A stretch of 64,000 nt of DNA from Shouchella miscanthi (GTDB taxonomy: Bacteria; Bacillota; Bacilli; Bacillales; Bacillaceae_D): positions 3,658,001-3,722,000 of the forward strand of contig NZ_CP042163.1 in the NCBI RefSeq assembly GCF_007725405.1, given 5' to 3'. Below, one piece after another: positions 23,845 to 31,254 of this stretch. The number at the start of each line of letters is the position of its first letter. Within the stretch, counting starts at the first letter, position 1. The notes beneath the pieces are model-generated. The model ran no database searches. It was given only the letters and a program-made list of their open reading frames with translations, and was not told where the DNA came from. Position numbers and translations under genes: made by a program.

Positions 23845-24717
23845 ATGAACGTACATTTTTTAGGCTTTGGTGAAGCAGCTTACGAATTAGCAAAAGGACT
23901 AAAAAAAGAAGGAGTAACGTCCATTCGTGCGTACGACGTTATGATTGATCATGAAACGTTTGGCAAGACCATTAAAGAGCGTGCAGAACAAACAGAAGTT
24001 ACTTTAGTAGAATCTATAAAAGAACTGATTAAAGAGGTAGACGTACTATTCGTAGCAGTACCTGCGAGTAAAGCGGTGGAAGTAAACGAAGCTGTGTGCG
24101 CTGCAATTCAAGATGAATCCTTTCTTTACGTTGATGTTTCCGCTTCAAGCCCTTCTATTAAGCAACAAGTACAACAAAATCTTGAGCAGAAGCACATTCA
24201 ATTTGTCGATGCCGCTATGTTAGGTCCATTACCCGTTTATCAACATAAAGTACCGATAGCTGCAAGTGGAACAGGGACGAAAGAATTCATTGCCAAAATG
24301 TCCCCTCTTCACATGTCTATTAAAGCAGTTGGAAACAAGGCTGGTGATGCTTCCGCTATTAAACTCGTTCGTAGTATTTTCATGAAAGGTATTGTCGGCT
24401 TATACCTTGAAACATTGGAAGCTGCTGAAGCGTATCATATATCTGATGATGTGATAAGTTCCTTAGAGGAAACAATGGATCGCCAACCGTTTGTTGAAAC
24501 ATTAAATCGTCTCGTAACAGGAAGTGCTGTTCATGCAGAGAGAAGAGCATTTGAATTAAACAGTTCGATTAACATGTTACAAGAAGCCGGGATAAACTCA
24601 GATTTAAGCCATGCCGCAAAAGAAAGACTTGTAGAGTTAGCTGGCATCGTCAAGAATCACCCTGAGAAAGAATCATTCGCTAACTGGAAAGAAGTCTTAC
24701 AGCTTTACTCAATATAA
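23845..24717 (+). CDS. NAD(P)-dependent 3-hydroxyacid dehydrogenase-like protein (DUF1932)
   Basis: 290 residues from ATG 23845 (GAAGGA 8 bases upstream). The N-terminus NVHFLGFGEAAYELAKGL is the Rossmann G-x-G-x-x-x motif with the second and third Gly substituted as in the DUF1932 group; VDVSASSPSIKQQ and FVDAAMLGPLP follow 6-phosphogluconate/3-hydroxyisobutyrate dehydrogenase architecture, and KLVRSIFMKGIVGLYLETLE has the catalytic Lys region. It probably oxidises a beta-hydroxy acid whose product is split by the RraA-like enzyme. Confidence 0.78.
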   Translation: MNVHFLGFGEAAYELAKGLKKEGVTSIRAYDVMIDHETFGKTIKERAEQTEVTLVESIKELIKEVDVLFVAVPASKAVEVNEAVCAAIQDESFLYVDVSASSPSIKQQVQQNLEQKHIQFVDAAMLGPLPVYQHKVPIAASGTGTKEFIAKMSPLHMSIKAVGNKAGDASAIKLVRSIFMKGIVGLYLETLEAAEAYHISDDVISSLEETMDRQPFVETLNRLVTGSAVHAERRAFELNSSINMLQEAGINSDLSHAAKERLVELAGIVKNHPEKESFANWKEVLQLYSI

Positions 24718-24720
24718 ACA

Positions 24721-24762
24721 AACAAGCTTGTTGATGCATTTTCTAGCATGAACAAGCTTGTT
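24721..24762. terminator. Large hairpin after the catabolic operon
   Basis: The palindrome AACAAGCTTGTT occurs twice (24721-24732, 24751-24762) around ATGC/GCAT, giving a 17-position stem with one G-G mismatch. There is no clear T-run, so termination is plausible but not certain. From 24763 to 25020 nothing else is recognisable; that stretch is AT-rich. Confidence 0.5.
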
Positions 24763-25020
24763 CGTCTTAAGGCACATGTTAAGCACTGCCCGACCTCTTC
24801 ACCTCCTCCCACATTACCTTCGAATAAAAGCAGCCGTTCACTATCTTATTTCTTTACATAATCAGAGATACTTGAGTAGATGGAATTCGTACAATGAATA
24901 AAATTTTTAAATTGACAGTTCCATTATAGAAGGTATTCTTTCTACCCTTTCTGTCAATGATTAAAACTAAAATAAGCGCATAAAGAATGTCGTCACGCTA
25001 GCTATTTCGAAAGAAAAAAG

Positions 25021-25052
25021 TTTATCTGAAATTTATCTTTTGCCTCTATAAT
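25021..25052 (+). promoter_or_regulatory. Direct repeats and -10 box upstream of the two-component genes
   Basis: TTTATC occurs at 25021-25026 and 25032-25037 (11-base period, same helix face), the spacing used by OmpR-family regulators, and is followed by a consensus TATAAT at 25047-25052. No good -35 is visible, consistent with an activated promoter. Autoregulation is inferred. Confidence 0.45.
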
Positions 25053-25079
25053 CATTAAAAGAAATGAGGTGGAAACAAG

Positions 25080-25754
25080 ATGACCATTTTAATCGTCGAT
25101 GACGATAGCAATATTCAACGATTGGTTTCTATACATTTAAAAGCTCACCGCTACCATGTCTGTTGTGCAAACAACGCAGAGGAAGCACTTTCTGTCATTA
25201 ATAATCCTAATATGCTTATTCAATTAGCTATTGTTGATGTGATGATGCCAGGAATGGATGGCTACACTTTAACAAAGACCTTAACAGAGCAATACGACAT
25301 TCCCGTTATTTTGTTAACCGCTAAAGGGAATTTAGAAGATAAAGAAAAAGGGTTCTTATCAGGATCAGATGACTACATTGTTAAGCCCTTTGAAGTCAAG
25401 GAACTCATTTTTCGAGTGGCCGTTGTCTTAAAAAGAAATAAATCATTCATTCGAAAAGCAACCGCAGGTAATGTTCACATAAACCGTGATACGTACGAAT
25501 TAACGATTAATGACCACGTTCATATGATTCCACTAAAGGAATTTGAGCTTTTATCTTTATTAATTGAGAGAAGTCAGAAGCCTGTAGGTAGAGACTTTTT
25601 AATTGAGGAAGTATGGGATTACGATCAGGGCACTGAACAATCGTTAAACACACATATTAATCGAATTAGAGAACGCTTAAAACAAGCTGGTGCTACTGTA
25701 AGTATTAAAACACTTAGAGGCATAGGCTATAAATTGGAAGTGAACGATCCTTGA
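25080..25754 (+). CDS. OmpR/PhoB-family response regulator
   Basis: 224 residues. Receiver domain (1-120): acidic pair DDD at the N-terminus, phosphoacceptor Asp in AIVDVMMPGMDGYTL, Thr in VILLTAK, Lys in DDYIVKPFEVKEL. Winged-helix DNA-binding domain (about 128-222): IPLKEFELLSLLIERSQKPV and LNTHINRIRERLKQAGATVS with a terminal RGIGYKLE. GAGGTGG precedes the ATG. Paired with the kinase whose TTG overlaps its stop. Probable targets are its own promoter and the MMPL gene at 27821. Confidence 0.92.
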   Translation: MTILIVDDDSNIQRLVSIHLKAHRYHVCCANNAEEALSVINNPNMLIQLAIVDVMMPGMDGYTLTKTLTEQYDIPVILLTAKGNLEDKEKGFLSGSDDYIVKPFEVKELIFRVAVVLKRNKSFIRKATAGNVHINRDTYELTINDHVHMIPLKEFELLSLLIERSQKPVGRDFLIEEVWDYDQGTEQSLNTHINRIRERLKQAGATVSIKTLRGIGYKLEVNDP

Positions 25755-27166
25755 ATTCTTTGTATAAAAAATTTGTTTTAGCAGTTGCCCTTATTCTTAG
25801 TATAAGTCTACTTATCGCCTTTACCTTTTCAAATGTAATTTATTACACCCACACTAAAACCTCCATTAATGATGAAATGGTGAGCACAGCTACCACTATT
25901 GCGAATGATTTGGAAGAACTTCATCACAATGCTGAGACGTTACATGCATATTTAACGTCTATAAGTAATCTTGGTTATCAATTAATGCTCGTTTCTTCAG
26001 AATCCACCAAAACATTTGGAGAACCTTTTAAAAACGATGAGTTACCATTAGCAATTTCTGAGCCCATTCTCACTAATCAGGTCGTTTACAATGGCATTCG
26101 AGATTATCAAAGCCCTTTACTCATTATGGGTCACTTTTCTAACAATGCCTTAAATACTGTAGGTGTTCCAGTTCGTGTGGATGGAACCACTTATGCTTTA
26201 TTTGCAAGGCAAGAGAATCAGTTGATCTTCTCAAACATTCATGCAATTTTAGTCGGTTTTGTTGCGACAGTCACTATTATTAGCTTGGCAAGTGTACTCT
26301 TAATGACTCGTTATTTGGTACAACCACTCGTTTCACTTAAAAATGCCGCTCATGCAATTTCAAACGAAAATTATTCTTATACTTTGCGAATAAATAGAAA
26401 AGATGAAATTGGCGAGTTAGCGAAAAGCTTTAATCATATGCAGAATCAGCTACTACATAATGATGAAGCAAGAAAGGCTTTCGTCACCAACATCTCACAT
26501 GATTTCCAATCCCCCCTTCTCAATATTGAAGGGTACAGTAGTTTATTAGCGAATCAAGAAACACTAACGGAAGAACAACGAGAATTCCTTGGGATTGTTA
26601 GAGAAGAATCAAGAAGACTTTCCTCTTTGACAAAACAATTATTGCTTCTTACCTCTTTAGATCAGCGTGATTTCCCTAGCCGATTCGAAACTGTAAGAGT
26701 CGATGAGCAGTTAAGATCGATTATTCGCTACAATCAGTGGAAGCTAGAGGATAAACATATTGAAGTAAGTTATTCATTTATACCTGCATCCATCAAAATG
26801 GATGAAGAGTTAATGGAAAATGTATGGACGAATTTATTAAATAATGCCATAAAATATAATCGAGACTTTGGAACCATCTTTTTACGTACACACGTACACC
26901 AAGATGAACTTGAGGTAACGATACGAGATAGTGGTATAGGCATTAAAGAGGAAGCGATTCCGTTGCTTTACAACCGATTCTATCGTGAAGAACGGGCGCA
27001 GAACGTCGGAGGAACTGGATTAGGCCTTTCAATAGTAAAAGAAATTGTTGATCTTCATAAAGGAAGAATGACTGTTACGAGTGAAGAAAATAAAGGAACA
27101 GAAATTAAGGTATTTCTGCCACTCGACGTTACGACAGTTGTTACAGATGAAAAGAGCACTCGTTAA
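25751..27166 (+). CDS. Sensor histidine kinase
   Basis: 471 residues, TTG start overlapping the regulator stop. Two membrane helices (about 8-32 and 160-185) bound an extracytoplasmic sensor of about 130 residues with no recognised fold. A HAMP domain follows, then HisKA with the H-box FVTNISHDFQSPLLNIEGYS (Asp-Phe-Gln in place of Glu-Leu-Arg, a variant seen in a subset of Bacillus kinases), and the ATPase with N-box NLLNNAIKYN, G1 IRDSGIGI and G2 GGTGLGLSI. The stimulus is unknown; the neighbouring transporter hints at membrane or lipid stress. Confidence 0.9.
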   Translation: MNSLYKKFVLAVALILSISLLIAFTFSNVIYYTHTKTSINDEMVSTATTIANDLEELHHNAETLHAYLTSISNLGYQLMLVSSESTKTFGEPFKNDELPLAISEPILTNQVVYNGIRDYQSPLLIMGHFSNNALNTVGVPVRVDGTTYALFARQENQLIFSNIHAILVGFVATVTIISLASVLLMTRYLVQPLVSLKNAAHAISNENYSYTLRINRKDEIGELAKSFNHMQNQLLHNDEARKAFVTNISHDFQSPLLNIEGYSSLLANQETLTEEQREFLGIVREESRRLSSLTKQLLLLTSLDQRDFPSRFETVRVDEQLRSIIRYNQWKLEDKHIEVSYSFIPASIKMDEELMENVWTNLLNNAIKYNRDFGTIFLRTHVHQDELEVTIRDSGIGIKEEAIPLLYNRFYREERAQNVGGTGLGLSIVKEIVDLHKGRMTVTSEENKGTEIKVFLPLDVTTVVTDEKSTR

Positions 27167-27246
27167 TCTTTAGTTTAGGTTTCCCTTTTACAATAGACAT
27201 TGTTCATTTTCTTAATGAATAAAATTTATTGTGGGAGAGTGTTAAG

Positions 27247-27705
27247 ATGTATCAGATTGCATATATTATTCATATTATAGGGGTTGTTTTTTGGGTTGGA
27301 TCCTTTGTCTCACTTGGATTTATGCTGAAATCCTTAACAAATGTAAACACAGAACACGCGCTGAGTAAAACCCTTATTAAAAAACTGCAACAGTGGGTAA
27401 CGTACGGGGTCATACCTGCTTCTATTTTTGTATTGCTATCTGGTTTATATATGATCATGCACTTTTCACGTGAAGGAATTCCCTTTTATTTAAGTTTCAT
27501 GGAACAAGCGGGCTCTGTAACCATTCTTCTCACGATTCTCTTTGTGACTATTGCAAGCAAGCGTTTAACTAAGAAAATAAAAGAGTTACCTTTAAAAAAG
27601 GATAAACCTTTACAAACCGTGACAAAAACGTATGCGAATTACTTATTTGTATCAGCTTTTTTAAGTACGGTAGTAATCATTGTCGTTGGACTTAGAATCG
27701 TTTGA
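27247..27705 (+). CDS. CopD/DUF2269-like membrane protein
   Basis: 152 residues from ATG 27247 (GGGAG 8-9 bases upstream). Four hydrophobic segments; the first, YQIAYIIHIIGVVFWVGSFV, has the I-H-I-x-G-V-x-x-W-x-G pattern of CopD/DUF2269-like four-helix proteins, where the His can bind heme or metal. It lies between the kinase and the MMPL gene and ends in its own terminator. The function is unknown. Confidence 0.65.
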   Translation: MYQIAYIIHIIGVVFWVGSFVSLGFMLKSLTNVNTEHALSKTLIKKLQQWVTYGVIPASIFVLLSGLYMIMHFSREGIPFYLSFMEQAGSVTILLTILFVTIASKRLTKKIKELPLKKDKPLQTVTKTYANYLFVSAFLSTVVIIVVGLRIV

Positions 27706-27711
27706 GCGTTT

Positions 27712-27739
27712 CAAAGAGCCTCTTATGGCTCTCTTTTTT
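27712..27739 (+). terminator. Intrinsic terminator
   Basis: AGAGCC/GGCTCT stem (27715-27732) with 6-base loop, followed by C and six Ts. Confidence 0.8.
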
Positions 27740-27770
27740 GTTCACGAATATGTCTTCATTAATTTAGCTA

Positions 27771-27784
27771 CAGTTTAGATAAAC
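27771..27784 (-). promoter_or_regulatory. Possible response-regulator site upstream of the MMPL gene
   Basis: On the minus strand GTTTATCTAAACTG matches GTTTATCTGAAATT at 25020-25033 upstream of the regulator gene in 11 of 14 positions. It lies 37 bases before the MMPL start. Shared control is inferred from this similarity only. Confidence 0.35.
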
Positions 27785-27820
27785 TCTCTAAACTAACCAC
27801 TACATAGAGGAGGCGTTTTT

Positions 27821-29953
27821 TTGAAAAAATCACTATATCCCATTACCGACTGGGTTTCTACTAAAAAGGGAATGTGGATAACCATTATAGCTTGGTTACT
27901 TTTAATGAGTATACTAACATTTGGTCCACCGGTAAGCGATTCCACAGTCACCAATTTCCAATCACTTCCTAATGAAGCTGAATCCATTATAGCGGATTCT
28001 AAAATCGAAGAGTTATTTCCTAACCAACAAGGGACGCCTGGAATACTTGTATTTCATAACAACTCTTCTGAATTAGACACGAGTCAAATTGGTGAATTTA
28101 TTCAGAAATTGGATGATGAAAATATGGATGGTGTAAAAACGGTTTTACCGTTTCATCTATTACCTGAAGAGGCCTTAACTGAATTCACCTCTGTGGATGG
28201 TTCCACCATCATTGTCCCTTATGAGCTAGAGACTTCATTAGGCGCAAGAGAATATAACGACATCAATACGCAAATAGAAGAGTATGGATCCACACTATTA
28301 GCAGGTGAAACGGAATTATTTATAACTGGTCCTGTTGGAATAGCCGGGGATACATTAGAATTATTTGAGCAAGCCGATTTTGTTCTATTGCTTGCTACAG
28401 TTGTTATCATTTTATTATTGCTCATCATTATTTATCGTTCACCTTTACTAGCAATCATTCCATTGTTTGCTACCATCATTGTTTATCAGATAGTAAATCA
28501 ACTATTAGGTCTCTTAGGTGCTAACGGATTAGAAATTAATAACTCTACGACTTCTATCATGAGTATATTGTTATTTGCTGCAGTAATCGACTATTCACTC
28601 TTTGTTTTTTCACGATACAGAGAGGAGCTATTTGTTAGAGAAAGTAAATATAGTGCAATGAAATCTGCTATGCGAGCAACAGGAGAACCTGTTTTTATTG
28701 CAGCTTTAACGGTTCTAGCAGCAGTATCCATTTTGTTCTTTGCGGATTTTAGAGATTATCAAAACTTCGCACCCGTTTTTGGAGTAGCATTAGCAGTCAT
28801 TAGCATTGCTTCTATTACTCTAGTGCCTGCTTTATTCACATTATTTGGTCGGAAAGCATTTTGGCCAAAAATCCCTAAATATCTTCAAGGTCAGTCTGAG
28901 AAACCACAAAATGGTTTTTGGAATCGCTTTGCAAAACTAGTTGTTCGAAGACCGGGATTATTCGGTGGATTAGTAGGGATCATCCTTATTGTTACAGCAA
29001 GTAATGTTACAACCATTGATTTTGAATTTAATAGTGTAAAAAACTTCCCTGAGGACCTAGGGTCTAGAGTTGGTTATGACATTGTTGAAGAAAATTTTGA
29101 TAAAGGCCAATTAGCTCCTACAACCATTTTATTAGAGTCAGAAAATGCACTAGATCCAACTCAGTTAGCCAATCTAGTTGATCAATACACAGCTTATGAC
29201 GAAATATCAGAAATCAATCAAACCAATACGAATGAGGAAAACTCTGCTATGACGTTAAGCATGTCGTTAGCGCTGAATCCTTACTCAACGGAAGCAATGG
29301 ATTTTATTGAAACATTTAGAGAAGATTTTTCAAATTCTCTTTCTGATGAGGCAATTGAAGCGAATGTCTACGTTACGGGGACAACGGCGAAACTAGTAGA
29401 TGAACGAAGCGTAAATAATCAAGATATTGTGCTTATTGTTGTGTTAGAAACCATTTTGATTTTGGTTTTACTTGTAGTATTAACACGATCACTTAAAATG
29501 GCTTCTTATATGATAGCCACCATATTGCTTTCCTATCTCTCAGCTATGGGATTAGGAATCTTTTTAGTCGATACATTATTTGGGTTTGATGCCGTTAGTA
29601 CAAGAGTGCCTGTATACGCCTTTATCTTTTCAGTAGCGCTCGGTATTGATTACAATATAATGTTGGCCTCTAGATTTATTGAAGAAAGAAAACAACATCA
29701 TGTGAAGAAAGCGTTGGAGATCGCCATCGCGAATACAGGGGCAGTAATTTCCTCTGCGGGTCTTATACTAGCTGCTACATTTGCAGCTCTAACGACAATG
29801 CCTGTAGCAGACCTTTTTGTTTTTGGTTTCATCGTATCTATAGGTATCCTTATTGACACGTTTCTAGTAAGAGGCATGTTGTTACCAGCATTTATTCTGT
29901 TTTTCGAAAAAGATAAACAGAAAAACCATGAAAAAGTAAAAGAGGGGCTATAA
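27821..29953 (+). CDS. MMPL-family (RND superfamily) transporter, YdfJ/YdgH-like
   Basis: 710 residues, TTG start with AGGAGG 8-9 bases upstream. It has the RND layout: helix 1, a large outer domain (about 40-180), helices 2-6, then helix 7, a second outer domain (about 395-540) and helices 8-12. AAVIDYSLFVFSRYREELFV and ALGIDYNIMLASRFIEERKQ are the paired D-Y helices that carry the proton-relay acids in MMPL proteins. In B. subtilis YdfJ is controlled by the adjacent two-component system YdfHI, so the gene order here makes physiological sense. The substrate is probably lipid or a hydrophobic compound. Confidence 0.88.
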   Translation: MKKSLYPITDWVSTKKGMWITIIAWLLLMSILTFGPPVSDSTVTNFQSLPNEAESIIADSKIEELFPNQQGTPGILVFHNNSSELDTSQIGEFIQKLDDENMDGVKTVLPFHLLPEEALTEFTSVDGSTIIVPYELETSLGAREYNDINTQIEEYGSTLLAGETELFITGPVGIAGDTLELFEQADFVLLLATVVIILLLLIIIYRSPLLAIIPLFATIIVYQIVNQLLGLLGANGLEINNSTTSIMSILLFAAVIDYSLFVFSRYREELFVRESKYSAMKSAMRATGEPVFIAALTVLAAVSILFFADFRDYQNFAPVFGVALAVISIASITLVPALFTLFGRKAFWPKIPKYLQGQSEKPQNGFWNRFAKLVVRRPGLFGGLVGIILIVTASNVTTIDFEFNSVKNFPEDLGSRVGYDIVEENFDKGQLAPTTILLESENALDPTQLANLVDQYTAYDEISEINQTNTNEENSAMTLSMSLALNPYSTEAMDFIETFREDFSNSLSDEAIEANVYVTGTTAKLVDERSVNNQDIVLIVVLETILILVLLVVLTRSLKMASYMIATILLSYLSAMGLGIFLVDTLFGFDAVSTRVPVYAFIFSVALGIDYNIMLASRFIEERKQHHVKKALEIAIANTGAVISSAGLILAATFAALTTMPVADLFVFGFIVSIGILIDTFLVRGMLLPAFILFFEKDKQKNHEKVKEGL

Positions 29954-29968
29954 CCCCCCTCTTCTTTT
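29941..29968 (+). terminator. Terminator of the MMPL gene
   Basis: AGAGGGG (29941-29947) pairs with CCCCTCT (29956-29962) and is followed by a short T-rich tract; the stem overlaps the end of the gene. Confidence 0.65.
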
Positions 29969-30120
29969 GATATTAAATCATTCCTGTATCGATTTGGAAT
30001 AGTCTTTAACATCATAATTTCTTCAAGTTAGCTACTTTCTTTAACCTTCCACCCTCCATTGACAACCACCCAAACTCCTGTAACATAGAAAGCAATACAA
30101 TTTAGGTGGAGGAACAGCTC

Positions 30121-31089
30121 ATGGTAAGTATCCGAGACATTGCAAAAAAGGCGGGCGTCTCTATGACTTCCGTCTCTTATGCGTTAAACAACAACCCGAA
30201 AATTTCTAAAAAAACCACGGAGCATATTAAACAGGTGGCAGCAGAGCTAAATTACCGCCCTAACGCTGCAGCCCGCACCCTTAAAGCGAGAAAAACGAAA
30301 AAAGTAGGCGTATTCATAAAAGAAAGTAAAGGGATCTTCTTTGGAGATATTCTTGCTGGCATTATTGAAACCAGTGCCGAGGCCGGCTATGATACCGTTG
30401 TTTGTACAGGTGAAAACGCCACAGATTCTTTAGCTGATGGCTCGGTTGATGGTGGCATTATCATGGATGATTTAATCACCTCTGATGAAATGATGCAATT
30501 AGCCGATGCAGGAAAAAAGATGGTCGTACTGGATCGTTTGTTTTATCACAAGCATGTTCGTCAAGTGCTGCTTGATAATCAAAGAGGTGCAACACAAATG
30601 ATCAAGCATCTTCTCACCTTTCCCGCTGCAAAAACCTATATCGTGACCGGAAATCAAGAGAACTTCGACAGTCAAGAACGGCTTGAAGCCATTCACAAGG
30701 TCATTCGAAATACGCCACCCCCTCACCCTGTTCACATCATAACAGGAGAATTTGAGCTTGACGGTGGATTAGAGGCAGCGGAAACGATTATGCAAGAATG
30801 GACAGGAGAGCCTGTCAATGTATTTGCCCTTTCAGACAGTACTGCAGTAGGTATGCAACGTTCTTTTCAGGAAAATGGGTTTGTAATAGGAGACCAAATC
30901 AAGCTAGCGGGATTTGACAATAATCTATTGAGTCAATATGTCTCACCACCTTTAACAACAGTTGATTACTCAACTAGATCGTGGGGAAATGAAGCCGCAA
31001 CAGTCTTAATGGCTTTAATAGCTAATAAGGAAGCACACCACGCTCTCGTCCCCACAACATTAATGATAAGAGCCTCTACAAACAGCTAA
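30121..31089 (+). CDS. LacI family transcriptional regulator
   Basis: 322 residues from ATG 30121 (GGTGGAGG 8 bases upstream). The N-terminal helix-turn-helix VSIRDIAKKAGVSMTSVSYA and hinge RPNAAARTLKARKTKKVGVF are typical. The rest is a periplasmic-binding-protein-like effector domain; the SDSTAVGMQRSFQENGFVIG and LAGFDNNLLSQYVSPPLTTV stretches fit PurR/CcpA-like cores. It most likely binds the TGAAACGTTTCA-type sites before the GH3 gene and represses the glycoside operon until its sugar is present. Confidence 0.9.
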   Translation: MVSIRDIAKKAGVSMTSVSYALNNNPKISKKTTEHIKQVAAELNYRPNAAARTLKARKTKKVGVFIKESKGIFFGDILAGIIETSAEAGYDTVVCTGENATDSLADGSVDGGIIMDDLITSDEMMQLADAGKKMVVLDRLFYHKHVRQVLLDNQRGATQMIKHLLTFPAAKTYIVTGNQENFDSQERLEAIHKVIRNTPPPHPVHIITGEFELDGGLEAAETIMQEWTGEPVNVFALSDSTAVGMQRSFQENGFVIGDQIKLAGFDNNLLSQYVSPPLTTVDYSTRSWGNEAATVLMALIANKEAHHALVPTTLMIRASTNS

Positions 31090-31101
31090 TCAGAGGCTCT
31101 T
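31068..31101 (+). terminator. Terminator of the lacI-like gene
   Basis: AAGAGCCTCT pairs perfectly with AGAGGCTCTT across a 14-base loop spanning the stop codon; only AAAATTTT follows, so efficiency is uncertain. Confidence 0.6.
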
Positions 31102-31160
31102 AAAATTTTCTCTTGCATTCTATTTTACTTAAGTCGTATACTGATGTCATCCACAGTTAG

Positions 31161-31228
31161 TGAAACGTTACAAATTAAATACGTAAAGTATTTATATATT
31201 TTTTTACCATTAGGTGAAACGTTTCACC
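31161..31228 (+). promoter_or_regulatory. Two LacI/cre-type operators flanking the GH3 operon promoter
   Basis: GGTGAAAC-GTTTCACC (31213-31228) is a perfect 16-base palindrome, and TGAAACGTTACA (31161-31172) is a one-mismatch relative 52 bases upstream. A weak promoter (TTACAA 31169-31174, TATATA 31193-31198, 18-base spacer) lies between. The core also fits the catabolite-responsive element of CcpA. Looping repression by the LacI protein at 30121, CcpA control, or both are possible. Confidence 0.65.
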
Positions 31229-31254
31229 CAATTATTCACTTACGAGGTGTACAG

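Noticed and set aside
24721-24762. Mobile-element end or integrase attachment site
   Set aside because: No transposase, integrase, target duplication or second copy is visible; a transcription hairpin is simpler.
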